Assembly: GCA_028287545.1 (NCBI GenBank)
Contig: JAQBPL010000083.1
Span: forward strand, 1-6,702
DNA: 6,702 nucleotides
Direction of reading: 5' to 3'
Origin: Vulcanimicrobiota bacterium
GTDB lineage: Bacteria > Eremiobacterota > Eremiobacteria > Baltobacterales > Baltobacteraceae
Position 1 is the first letter of the stretch. Each line of letters begins with the position of its first letter. Shown here piece by piece: positions 1 to 6,258 of the stretch. The position numbers and the translations under genes are program-made. The notes beneath the pieces are model-generated. The model was not told the origin of the DNA and made no database searches. It saw only the letters and a list, made by a program, of their open reading frames with translations.

Positions 1-1497
1 GAGCCCGGTTCGCTCTCACCGCTCTTCGCGCTCGACGACTACACGAACGTCGTCGACCGGCTCGCGTTCGACGTGCTGCTGACGATCGGCGAGGACGGGC
101 GCACGCTCATCCCGCGGCTCGCCGCCGGCGTCCCGAGCCTCCAGAACGGCGGGATCAGCCGCGACGGCTTGACGCTGACCTACCGGCTCCGCCGCAACGT
201 GAAGTGGCACGACGGCCTGCCCTTCACGAGCAAGGACATCGCGTTCTCGTACGCCGCCATCATGAACCCGGCGAACAACGTGCCGAACCGGCACGGCTAC
301 GATCAGGTCGCGTCGGTTGCGACGCCGGACCCCTATACTGTCGTCTTCCACATGAAGCGCGCGTACGCGGCCGCCTTGACGGCGCTGTTCGGCGACGCCG
401 AGCCGAGCCCTATTTTGCCCGAGCACCTGCTCGCGAAGTATTCCGACCTCAACCAGGTCGACTTCAACCAGCATCCCGTCGGCACCGGCCCGTTCAAGGT
501 CGTGCGGTGGACGCACGGCCAATCGCTCGAGCTCGAAGCGAACGACGACTACTATCTCGGCCGGCCGAAGCTGCGGCATATCAGCGTGCGTTTCGTTCCC
601 GACGAGAACACGGCAGTGAACCAGCTGCGCACGCACGAGCTCGACGTGTTCGCCGAGATGTCGGTCAACGCGTACGGCCAAGCGAAGACCGTTCCGGGCG
701 TCAAGGTGGCTCTGACGAACCTGCACGGCGCGTCGAACGTCGTCCTGAACACGACGCGCCCGGACCTGCGTGACGTGCGCGTGCGGCGCGCGATCGCCGC
801 CGCGCTCGACAAGGCGGCGATCACGAAGAACTTCTCGTACGGCGCGGGCACCGTCGCAACCGAGGATCTGCCGGCGTTCATGTGGGCGCACGACGCCGGC
901 ACGAAGTCCCAGGCGTACGATCCGAGCGCCGCTCGCGCGCTGCTGCGCGCAGCAGGCTGGACTCCTGGGCCGAGCGGGATCGTGAGGAAAGGCGGCCGGC
1001 CGCTGAGCCTGACGTTCGCGTACGCGCAGAACAACATCGCCGCGCGCCTGATCGCGATCCAGATTCAAGGCTACCTGCGCGCCGTCGGCATCGACGCGCA
1101 GCTCAAGGGATACACCACGCAGCTCATGTTCGGTGCGTACGCGGCAGGCGGCGTCTATCAAGCCGGCCGCTTCGATCTCGCCTGGTACACGATGACGCTG
1201 GGTCCCGATCCGGACAGCGCCGGGCGGTTCACGTGCGGCGCGATCCCGCCGCACGGGCAGAACTATTCGCGCTACTGCCATCCTGAGATGGACGCCGCGC
1301 AGACGGCCGGCTTGGCGTCGTTCGATCTGGGGTCGCGCAAGCGCGCCTACGCGCGCAGCCAGCAGCTGCTGGCGCGCGACGTGCCGGTCGTATTCGTGTA
1401 TTGGCCGAAGAACATCGCCGCGTACGACGCGCGCCTGCACGGGTTCGCGCCGAACGCCGTCGTGCCGACCTGGAATGCTCACGACTGGTCCTTCTGA
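1..1497 (+). CDS. ABC transporter substrate-binding protein, family 5 (peptide/nickel type), 5'-truncated by the window
   Basis: This is the extracytoplasmic binding component of an ABC importer for oligopeptides, nickel or similar solutes (SBP_bac_5, the DppA/OppA family). The frame is open from base 1 and 498 residues are visible. The start and signal peptide or lipobox lie upstream, so the GTG at 73 is internal. Family hallmarks, numbered within the visible part: LTYRLRRNVKWHDG followed by a Lys-Asp-Ile 'DvxfS'-type helix (about 59-84); HPVGTGPFKVVRW followed by EANDDYYLGRPK (about 157-189); and DLRDVRVRRAIAAALDK (about 254-270). The C-terminal lobe has the usual GPDPDSAG and NYSRYCHPEMDAAQ segments, with two cysteines that could pair. 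The protein ends with TGA followed directly by an in-frame TAA. Usual family length is 500-600 residues, so only about 30-80 residues seem to be missing. The ligand cannot be read from the sequence. No permease or ATPase gene follows, so any partners would lie upstream or elsewhere. Confidence 0.93.
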   Translation, partial: EPGSLSPLFALDDYTNVVDRLAFDVLLTIGEDGRTLIPRLAAGVPSLQNGGISRDGLTLTYRLRRNVKWHDGLPFTSKDIAFSYAAIMNPANNVPNRHGYDQVASVATPDPYTVVFHMKRAYAAALTALFGDAEPSPILPEHLLAKYSDLNQVDFNQHPVGTGPFKVVRWTHGQSLELEANDDYYLGRPKLRHISVRFVPDENTAVNQLRTHELDVFAEMSVNAYGQAKTVPGVKVALTNLHGASNVVLNTTRPDLRDVRVRRAIAAALDKAAITKNFSYGAGTVATEDLPAFMWAHDAGTKSQAYDPSAARALLRAAGWTPGPSGIVRKGGRPLSLTFAYAQNNIAARLIAIQIQGYLRAVGIDAQLKGYTTQLMFGAYAAGGVYQAGRFDLAWYTMTLGPDPDSAGRFTCGAIPPHGQNYSRYCHPEMDAAQTAGLASFDLGSRKRAYARSQQLLARDVPVVFVYWPKNIAAYDARLHGFAPNAVVPTWNAHDWSF

Positions 1498-1636
1498 TAA
1501 CAGCGTGCCAAATAGCGGCGAACGCTCGCTCGCGCAGTATCTTAGCAATTCGGCTACGCTGAAATGTAGCGGCTTCGATTTGGGGGGCCGATAGTTTCAG
1601 TGCCGGGGCGCTTTGGTTTCCGAAGAGGTTGTTGCT
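1498..1636. other. Intergenic spacer between binding-protein and sensor genes
   Basis: These 139 bases hold no gene. They are more AT-rich than the flanking genes, which fits a promoter region for the downstream sensor gene, but no convincing -35/-10 pair is visible. A weak inverted repeat (GCTAC at 1553-1557 with GTAGC at 1566-1570, 8-base loop) is present. It has no T-tract, so I do not call it a terminator. Confidence 0.5.
1622..1628 (+). promoter_or_regulatory. Ribosome binding site that fixes the sensor-gene start
   Basis: GAAGAGG lies 8 bases before the GTG at 1637. The upstream in-frame TTG at 1613 has only GGGGCG nearby, with poor spacing. This favours the GTG start and a 220-residue protein over a 228-residue one. 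Confidence 0.55.
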
Positions 1637-2299
1637 GTGCCTACCTCCTTTACGCTTGGATCGATCCGCGCCCAGGCCACGAAAATTTTCGCATACGTCG
1701 CCTGGGCGAACGTCTTCTTGGTCGGAGCGGTTGCCCTCATAGGGCGTAATCCTCCGCTGGAGCCGATGGCCGTCGCAGCCCTGATAGCACTCATCGCCAC
1801 GCTGTCGGCCTGGAAGCTGCGCGACGGACTCGCACTGCGCGCGATCATCGCCGTGTGCCTGACGTTCGGTCCGATCCTGTTCGTCTATGCAGGACGCGGC
1901 CACCTCAGCGGTATCGGCGGCAACGGCGATTGGCAGGTCGACTACCACATGTATTTCTTCGGCGTGTTCGCGATGCTGACCGCATACGTCGATTGGCGCC
2001 CGATCGCGATCTCCGCCGCGCTCACCGCGGCCCATCACCTGATTCTCGACCTGGTCGTGCCGGCGAACGTCTTCCCCGAGGAAGGGATCGACCGCGTCGC
2101 GCTCCACGCGATCGCCGTTGTGATCGAGTGCGGCGTTCTCTTCTGGGTGACGGTCGCCATCGGCGCGCTGTTCAAGCGGCTCGAAGACTTGGTCGATTTG
2201 ACCTCGCGAGAGACGGCGGACGCGCTTACGCGCGAACACGAAACGATCTCGAGCCTGCAGGCCCAGCTGAACCGGCATCTTGCCGTCCAGGAGTCGTAG
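1637..2299 (+). CDS. Six-helix membrane protein matching the sensory half of MCP-type chemoreceptors; no signalling domain
   Basis: This predicted inner-membrane protein of 220 residues has six hydrophobic helices at about 18-36, 44-59, 67-85, 103-119, 121-140 and 155-178. A charged heptad-like tail at 180-216 looks like a short coiled coil. The segments WQVDYHMYFFGVFAML (99-114), AAHHLILDLVVPANVFPEE (131-149) and RVALHAIAVVIE (153-164) match, from memory, the N-terminal transmembrane module of certain alphaproteobacterial methyl-accepting chemotaxis proteins and related signalling proteins. Here the chain stops where HAMP, MCP or GGDEF output would begin. The following DNA belongs to another gene, so a simple frameshift does not explain the missing output. 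Several His residues (H104, H133, H134, H157) lie in or near the helices and might bind metal or haem; that is inference. The start chosen is GTG 1637; TTG 1613 is an alternative. It is probably co-transcribed with the next gene, 5 bases downstream. Confidence 0.75.
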   Translation: MPTSFTLGSIRAQATKIFAYVAWANVFLVGAVALIGRNPPLEPMAVAALIALIATLSAWKLRDGLALRAIIAVCLTFGPILFVYAGRGHLSGIGGNGDWQVDYHMYFFGVFAMLTAYVDWRPIAISAALTAAHHLILDLVVPANVFPEEGIDRVALHAIAVVIECGVLFWVTVAIGALFKRLEDLVDLTSRETADALTREHETISSLQAQLNRHLAVQES

Positions 2300-2304
2300 C
2301 GCTC

Positions 2305-2517
2305 ATGGACGTCGTTCTGGTGTTTCCTTCGAACTCAGGCACGATCATCGCAACGAAAACGCTGAAAGAGTTCGGGGTCCCGGCGCGGATGATCCCGACG
2401 CCGCAAAGCGTTCAGTCGCTATCGAACCTGTGCTTGAGCATCGACCCCTCGGTGGAAGGCCGGGCCGTCTCCGTACTCAAGGCGGCAAATGTCAGCGTAA
2501 GCGCCGTCTATCGTTGA
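2305..2517 (+). CDS. DUF3343 (putative Se/S carrier-like) small protein with displaced cysteine
   Basis: This 70-residue cytoplasmic protein starts at ATG 2305, with AGGAG at 2289-2293 inside the end of the upstream gene, so translational coupling is likely. The pattern is that of DUF3343: an initial beta strand with Phe-Pro-Ser (7-9), a helix with K-x-L-K-E-F-G-V-P (18-26), the diagnostic IPTP (30-33), a second strand (about 42-46) and a terminal V-Y-R. Members usually have IPTPR-x-I-S-S-x-C-G-L-A and are suspected of carrying sulfur or selenium on that Cys. Aligned here, Cys-Gly becomes Ser40-Asn41. The only cysteine is Cys43, three residues on, in NLCLSI. Either the cargo site has moved or the protein has lost carrier activity. 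No selenium or cysteine-desulfurase gene is in view, and the partner in the unit is a membrane sensor. A much longer reading in the same frame upstream overlaps the sensor gene and has no domain support. Confidence 0.65.
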   Translation: MDVVLVFPSNSGTIIATKTLKEFGVPARMIPTPQSVQSLSNLCLSIDPSVEGRAVSVLKAANVSVSAVYR

Positions 2518-2536
2518 CGGTCATGCGGTGCTTTCG

Positions 2537-3568
2537 TCACTGCAGCAGGCCGATGCGGTTCGCGTCTTTCCGGTTTTCGGTGAACCAGATCTTGCCGTCG
2601 GGCGCGCCGGTGATCGCGAACGGTTGCGCCGCAGCCGTAGGGAGCGGGTATTCGGTGACCGCTCCCGCCGGCGTGATGCGTCCGATCTTATGCGCAGGGT
2701 TCGACAGGGAGCCTTCGGTGAACCAGAGGTTTCCGTCCGCACCTGCAGCGATGCCGAGCGGCCCGGCGTTGCGCGTCGGCAGTGAGAACTCGGTGATCGT
2801 GCCCGTCCGCGTAATGCGGCCGATCTTGTCCGCGGAGTTCTCGGTGAACCACAGGTTGCCGTCCGGTCCCGCGGCGATGCCGAACGGATGTCCCCCGCGC
2901 GTCGGCACCGGGAACTCCGCGAACGTTCCGCTCGGCGTGACGCGCCCGATCTTGCCGGCGCCGTATTCGGTGAACCAGAGGTTGCCGTCGCGTCCTGCCG
3001 CGATCGAAAACGGGTACGCGCGCGGCGACGGAATCGTGAATTCCGTCGTCGCTCCGGAAAGCGTGATCCGTGCGATCTTGTTGGCGAAATTTTCGGTGAA
3101 CCAAAGCGACCCGTCGGGCCCCGCCGTGATCCCCGTCGGCTGACTGTTTCCGTTGGGGAGAAAGAACTCCGCGATGGTGCCCGACGGCGTAATGCGGCCG
3201 ATTCGGCCGCGTGCTCCTTCGGTGAACCAGAGGTTGCCGTCCGGGCCGGCGGCGATGCCGAACGGTTGTGCCGACGAGCTCCTCGGCGGCATCGGTATCG
3301 CGTATTCCGTTACCTTGCCGTTCGGCGTGATGCGCCCGATCTTATCGCGGCTGTCCTCGACGAACCAGATATTGCCGTCGGGACCCGGCACGATCGACCG
3401 GAGCACGCCTCCCGTCGGCCCCGCGAACTCCGTGATCTTCCCGCCGATCGCGACCGCGCCGGCCGCCGTGGCCGAATCGACGGGGATTGCGAAAGATGCG
3501 GCCGTCAGGACGCCGGCGGCGGCGAGTGAGCAAACCCCTCGGCGAAAGCGCATCGTGACGGCCATCAT
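2537..3568 (-). CDS. Secreted seven-bladed beta-propeller, virginiamycin B lyase (Vgb)-like, probably not a lyase
   Basis: The protein has 343 residues. An N-terminal signal peptide (arginines at 8-10, hydrophobic core about 11-30, Ala-rich cleavage region about 35-40) predicts export. The rest is seven repeats, each of the form G-x-I-x-EF-x-x-P, then P-x-x-I-A-A-G-P-D-G-N-L-W-F-T-E, then K-I-G-R-I-T-P. The W-F-T/V-E cores are near residues 68, 114, 156, 198, 240, 282 and 328, as in the Vgb propeller. As I recall it, Staphylococcus Vgb has catalytic or metal-site histidines in Pro-His turns of late blades. Here the residue after each such Pro is Phe103, Thr145, Phe187, Phe229, Leu271 or Phe317. 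The only histidines are H227 (before Pro) and H293. Streptogramin cleavage is therefore unlikely, and a binding or structural extracellular role is inferred. The start is uncertain: ATG 3568 and 3565 have no clear Shine-Dalgarno, and ATG 3553 gives a neat MRFRRG signal peptide. The gene converges with the DUF3343 gene, with 19 bases between the two stops. Confidence 0.88.
   Translation of the reverse strand: MMAVTMRFRRGVCSLAAAGVLTAASFAIPVDSATAAGAVAIGGKITEFAGPTGGVLRSIVPGPDGNIWFVEDSRDKIGRITPNGKVTEYAIPMPPRSSSAQPFGIAAGPDGNLWFTEGARGRIGRITPSGTIAEFFLPNGNSQPTGITAGPDGSLWFTENFANKIARITLSGATTEFTIPSPRAYPFSIAAGRDGNLWFTEYGAGKIGRVTPSGTFAEFPVPTRGGHPFGIAAGPDGNLWFTENSADKIGRITRTGTITEFSLPTRNAGPLGIAAGADGNLWFTEGSLSNPAHKIGRITPAGAVTEYPLPTAAAQPFAITGAPDGKIWFTENRKDANRIGLLQ
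2576..3384. repeat. Seven DNA-level repeats encoding the propeller blades
   Basis: On the + strand the motif TGAACCAGAGGTTGCCGTC and close variants (the antisense of the WFTE...DG core) recurs with its TGAACC/CGAACC at 2581, 2719, 2845, 2971, 3097, 3223 and 3361. The intervals are 138, 126, 126, 126, 126 and 138 bases, i.e. 42 residues per central blade with a 4-residue insertion near each end. The nucleotide identity suggests comparatively recent internal duplication or gene conversion between blades. Confidence 0.85.
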
Positions 3569-3695
3569 ACCATGTCGCGGAAGCGATTTGCCCGCTGCGG
3601 TCTGCGCCCTGGAATCCGTGTCCGCAGATCAGCAAGATCCGCCAAACACGCGACACGAATTGGTATAGCACCCTGCCCTCGCGCTCGGTATCGTA

Positions 3696-3732
3696 GATCG
3701 ATGACGCGCCCGGCACATCTCGATCGTTGACG
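3696..3732 (+). promoter_or_regulatory. Imperfect direct repeat, possible operator or -35 region upstream of catalase
   Basis: GATCGATGACG (3696-3706) and GATCGTTGACG (3722-3732) differ at one of 11 bases and start 26 bases apart. The second copy contains TTGACG (3727-3732), close to a consensus -35, but no good -10 lies 16-18 bases downstream. It could be a regulator half-site pair. It does not look like an OxyR, PerR or Fur box. Confidence 0.22.
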
Positions 3733-3734
3733 TC

Positions 3735-3751
3735 CCCTCTCCGCGAGAGGG
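3735..3751 (+). promoter_or_regulatory. GC-rich hairpin in the catalase upstream region
   Basis: CCCTCTC (3735-3741) pairs perfectly with GAGAGGG (3745-3751) around a three-base CGC loop, 105 bases before the catalase ATG. There is no T-tract, so it is not a standard terminator. It may be a leader-RNA structure or a protein-binding inverted repeat. Confidence 0.25.
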
Positions 3752-3843
3752 CCGGTATTGCAGCGCATGTTTCTTCAACGCGCAGCACGCGGCACCAAAA
3801 TCCACCTCGCCTCCACAAATGACGCAGTCGCACGGCGGCTTGC

Positions 3844-3849
3844 GGGAGA
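3844..3849 (+). promoter_or_regulatory. Ribosome binding site that fixes the catalase start
   Basis: GGGAGA lies 7 bases before ATG 3857. This good spacing picks this ATG over the in-frame upstream TTG 3758 and ATG 3767. Confidence 0.65.
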
Positions 3850-3856
3850 ATTTAGT

Positions 3857-5380
3857 ATGGCTTCTACCAAAGGACCCAACGGTTCGGGTTCGGCAGACGG
3901 TTCGACCTCGCCGAGGGGCATGACCGACAATCACGGCGCGCCGGTCAGCGACAACCAGAACTCGCGCACGGCCGGTGTTGCGGGTCCTACGCTTCTCGAA
4001 GATTTCCACCTGATCGAGAAGAACGCCCAGTTCAATCGCGAGCGCGTTCCGGAACGTATCGTCCACGCCAAGGGCGGCGGCGCATTCGGGTATTTCGAAG
4101 TCACCGACGACGTCACCCAGTACACGCGCGCCGACTTCCTGGGCAAGGTCGGAAAGCGGACCGACATGGTCGTTCGGTTCTCTACGGTCGCGGGCGAACA
4201 CGGCTACGCAGATACCGACCGCGATCCGCGCGGCTTTGCGGTGAAGTTCTATACCGACGAGGGCAACTACGACATCGTCGGCAACAACACGCCGGTATTC
4301 TTCATCCGGGATGCCATAAAGTTTCCGGACTTTATCCATTCGCAGAAGCGCCATCCGCAGTCCGGTCTGCGCGATCCCGGCCGCATGTGGGACTTTTGGT
4401 CGCTCTCGCCCGAATCGCTCCACCAAGTGACGTACCTGATGGGCGACCGTGGAATTCCGGCCGGTTATCAGTTCATGAACGGCTACGGCAGCCACACGTA
4501 CCAATGGATCAACGGCGCGGGCAAGGCGGTCTGGGTGAAGTATCACTTCAAGACCGAGCAGGGCATCAAGAATCTGACGCGGCAAGACGCCGTGCGGATC
4601 GCCGGCGAGGATCCCGACTTCCACCGCCGCAGTATGTTCGACATGATTGCCGGCGGCGATGCGCCGGCGTGGAAGCTCTACGTGCAGGTCATGCCGCTCG
4701 AAGACGCGGCGACGTACCGGTTCGATCCCTTCGACGTGACGAAGATCTGGTCGCACAAGGACTATCCGCTGATTCCGGTCGGCCGCATGGTGCTCAACCG
4801 CAACCCGGTGAACTACCACGAAGACGTCGAGCAAGCCGCCTACGAGCCGTCCAACGTCGTGCCCGGCATCTGGTTCTCGCCCGACAAGATGCTGCAGGGC
4901 CGCATCTTCGCCTACGCTGACGCGCACCGCTACCGGATCGGCACGAACTACATGTCGCTTCCGGTGAATCGGCCGAAAGTCGAGGTCCGGAACTACATTC
5001 GCGACGGTCTCATGCGGTTCGACGGCAACTTCGGCTCGGCGGACAACTACGAGCCGAACAGCTTCGGCGGTCCGGTCGAGCAGAAGAAATACGCGGAGCC
5101 GCAGTACAAGATGCCGGGAAACACGACCGGACGCTTCGAGCAGAAAACGGCACGCAACGACGACTACGTCCAGGCCGGCGACCTGTATCGGCTGATGACT
5201 TCCGACGCACAAGACCGCATCGTCGATACGATCGTCACCATGATGAAGTCCGTGCGGCGCGACATCGCACTCAGAGCCGTCGGGAACTTCGCCAAGTGCG
5301 ATGCGACGTTCGGCGAGCGTCTTGCGCGCGGCCTCGCGTTGAACGAACTGCTCAAGCCGGCCGCTGCCGGTTCTCGGTAA
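3857..5380 (+). CDS. katA: Monofunctional haem catalase, small-subunit clade 3, NADPH-binding type
   Basis: This cytoplasmic enzyme of 507 residues converts 2 H2O2 to water and O2. The active-site signature [18 protein letters not shown] places the distal His at H70. [14 protein letters not shown] gives the distal Asn at N143, and the haem-ligand signature [14 protein letters not shown] gives the proximal Tyr at Y353. The spacings His-Asn (73) and His-Tyr (283) equal those of mammalian catalase, so there are no indels between them. Positions that bind NADPH in that enzyme are conserved: H189, R198, N208, K232, W298 and H300. Length and this pattern point to the small-subunit clade 3, not the large KatE type. 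The first 20 or so residues are a Gly/Ser-rich, probably disordered extension before [15 protein letters not shown]. There is no signal peptide. A channel gene follows after 36 bases with no terminator between, so co-transcription is likely. The symbol katA follows the usual name for this clade. Confidence 0.97.
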   Translation: MASTKGPNGSGSADGSTSPRGMTDNHGAPVSDNQNSRTAGVAGPTLLEDFHLIEKNAQFNRERVPERIVHAKGGGAFGYFEVTDDVTQYTRADFLGKVGKRTDMVVRFSTVAGEHGYADTDRDPRGFAVKFYTDEGNYDIVGNNTPVFFIRDAIKFPDFIHSQKRHPQSGLRDPGRMWDFWSLSPESLHQVTYLMGDRGIPAGYQFMNGYGSHTYQWINGAGKAVWVKYHFKTEQGIKNLTRQDAVRIAGEDPDFHRRSMFDMIAGGDAPAWKLYVQVMPLEDAATYRFDPFDVTKIWSHKDYPLIPVGRMVLNRNPVNYHEDVEQAAYEPSNVVPGIWFSPDKMLQGRIFAYADAHRYRIGTNYMSLPVNRPKVEVRNYIRDGLMRFDGNFGSADNYEPNSFGGPVEQKKYAEPQYKMPGNTTGRFEQKTARNDDYVQAGDLYRLMTSDAQDRIVDTIVTMMKSVRRDIALRAVGNFAKCDATFGERLARGLALNELLKPAAAGSR

Positions 5381-5416
5381 ACCACACTTCAAATTGTTAG
5401 GAACTGCAACTGTGTC

Positions 5417-6190
5417 ATGAAAGCTACCCTAGATCCCCTCCGCCTTCCGATCACCGGCAACGGCGCCTCGACGCCCGAACCGGTGGAGGAGGCGGTTCCC
5501 GTCCCCTTCGCCCGAAAGCTGTTCGCCGAGCTGGTCGGCACCTTCTCGCTCACGCTGGTCGCCGCGGGTGCGCCGGTCATCGCCACCGCGGCCCACGCAC
5601 CGATCCCGGCAGCGGCAGGGGCCGCGGCCGTCGGCATGATCCTCATGGCGATGATTTACAGCATCGGCCCGATCTCGGGCGCGCACATCAACCCCGCCGT
5701 TACGTTCGGCTTCGCGCTGCGCGGCGCGTTCCATTGGTCGCGGGTGGTGCCGTACTGGATCGCGCAGATCGTCGGCGCATCCTTGGCGGCCGTACTCTTG
5801 CTCGCGGTTTTCGGCAACATCGTGCATCTCGGTTCGAACATTCCCGCACCGAGTGCAGGACCCGTTGCCGCGTGTGTCGTCGAGGCCGCGCTGACCACGA
5901 TGTTCGTTCTGGTCATCCTCGGGACGTCCGAAGAAGCGGGCTCAGCCGGCCCGAATGCCGCGATATCCATCGGCGCGACGCTCGCGCTCTGCGGCATGTT
6001 CGGCGGGGCGGTGAGCGGTGCGTCGCTCAATCCGGCCCGCTCGATCGGACCCGCGCTCGTCTCCGGCACGTTCGGGGACCTGTGGGTCTACATCGTCGGT
6101 CCGTTGCTCGGTGCGGCGATCGCCGTCGGCTTGGACGCGCTGATCCACGGCTCGCGCAGACCGACGTACGGACAAACCGAAGGCCGCTAG
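5417..6190 (+). CDS. MIP-family channel (aquaporin-like) with NIP-like selectivity filter
   Basis: This inner-membrane channel of 257 residues for water or small neutral solutes has both half-helix motifs: SGAHINPAVTFG (first NPA at 92-94) and SGASLNPARSIGPA (second NPA at 205-207). Six membrane helices are expected, at about 34-57, 66-85, 108-131, 149-169, 181-199 and 221-243, after a 30-residue Pro/Glu-rich cytoplasmic N-terminus. Aligned by offset to AQP1, the aromatic/arginine filter is V72, G193, A202, R208. It lacks the H2 Phe, H5 His and LE1 Cys of strict water channels and resembles the wider NIP/metalloid or glycerol-type pores. The His common before the first NPA (GHISGAH) is Pro here (GPISGAH). 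The start is ATG 5417; AGGAA at 5399-5403 is a rather distant Shine-Dalgarno (13 bases). Placed 36 bases after catalase and before a strong terminator, it may pass H2O2 inward for destruction, but this is inference; water or glycerol is equally possible. Confidence 0.93.
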   Translation: MKATLDPLRLPITGNGASTPEPVEEAVPVPFARKLFAELVGTFSLTLVAAGAPVIATAAHAPIPAAAGAAAVGMILMAMIYSIGPISGAHINPAVTFGFALRGAFHWSRVVPYWIAQIVGASLAAVLLLAVFGNIVHLGSNIPAPSAGPVAACVVEAALTTMFVLVILGTSEEAGSAGPNAAISIGATLALCGMFGGAVSGASLNPARSIGPALVSGTFGDLWVYIVGPLLGAAIAVGLDALIHGSRRPTYGQTEGR

Positions 6191-6212
6191 CGAAGGTCGC
6201 CCGGCACGCGAG

Positions 6213-6247
6213 CGCAGGCTTCGTCGTATCGACGAGGCCTGCGTTTT
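6213..6247 (+). terminator. Intrinsic terminator after the catalase-channel unit
   Basis: A 14-pair stem forms between 6213-6226 (CGCAGGCTTCGTCG) and 6230-6243 (CGACGAGGCCTGCG), with one G-T wobble and a three-base TAT loop. TTTT follows directly at 6244-6247. It begins 22 bases after the channel stop codon. It marks the end of the transcription unit and means the BON gene needs its own promoter. Confidence 0.87.
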
Positions 6248-6258
6248 CGCGCGCCTAT

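Larger units (their letters stand above)
3569..3856. other. Divergent spacer between propeller and catalase genes
   Basis: These 288 bases carry no gene I can support. The spacer must hold the promoters for both directions. On the - strand, TGGTATGAT (3572-3564) resembles an extended -10 element overlapping the first annotated Met codons, without a good -35. On the + strand an imperfect 11-base direct repeat (3696-3732) and a GC hairpin (3735-3751) precede the catalase. The catalase frame stays open back to TTG 3758, but that extension (33 residues) shows no catalase similarity. Confidence 0.5.

Noticed and set aside
16..1548. 510-codon open frame on the - strand across the binding-protein gene
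   Set aside because: It is antisense to a frame with clear family-5 binding-protein motifs throughout. The translation is Arg/Val/Ala-rich with no recognisable domain, as expected for antisense frames opened by strong third-position GC bias.
1553..1570. Possible terminator after the binding-protein gene
   Set aside because: It has a five-pair stem with an 8-base loop and no T-tract.
1229..2278. 349-codon - strand frame spanning the spacer and the sensor gene
   Set aside because: It crosses two + strand genes and has low-complexity Arg-rich composition with no domain. The + strand sensor shows proper membrane helices and conserved motifs.
1855..2517. 220-codon + frame leading into the DUF3343 gene
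   Set aside because: Residues before ATG 2305 are Arg-rich shadow sequence of the sensor gene. Domain similarity and a ribosome site support only the last 70 codons.
2576..3384. CRISPR-like reading of the regularly spaced 20-base repeats
   Set aside because: The unit is 126-138 bases, the spacers are themselves similar to each other, and the whole stretch is an in-frame propeller gene.
2537..3568. Annotation as a streptogramin resistance lyase
   Set aside because: Only the fold is supported. The Pro-His turns recalled as catalytic in Vgb are absent.
2280..3668. + strand frames over the propeller region with repeated SVNQRLPSGPAA-type peptides
   Set aside because: These are antisense images of the WFTE...DG blade repeats, so their periodicity is inherited from the real - strand gene.
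3629..5392. 587-codon open frame on the - strand across the catalase gene
   Set aside because: The + strand carries an intact catalase with every catalytic residue. The antisense product has no recognisable family and is explained by GC-driven lack of stops.
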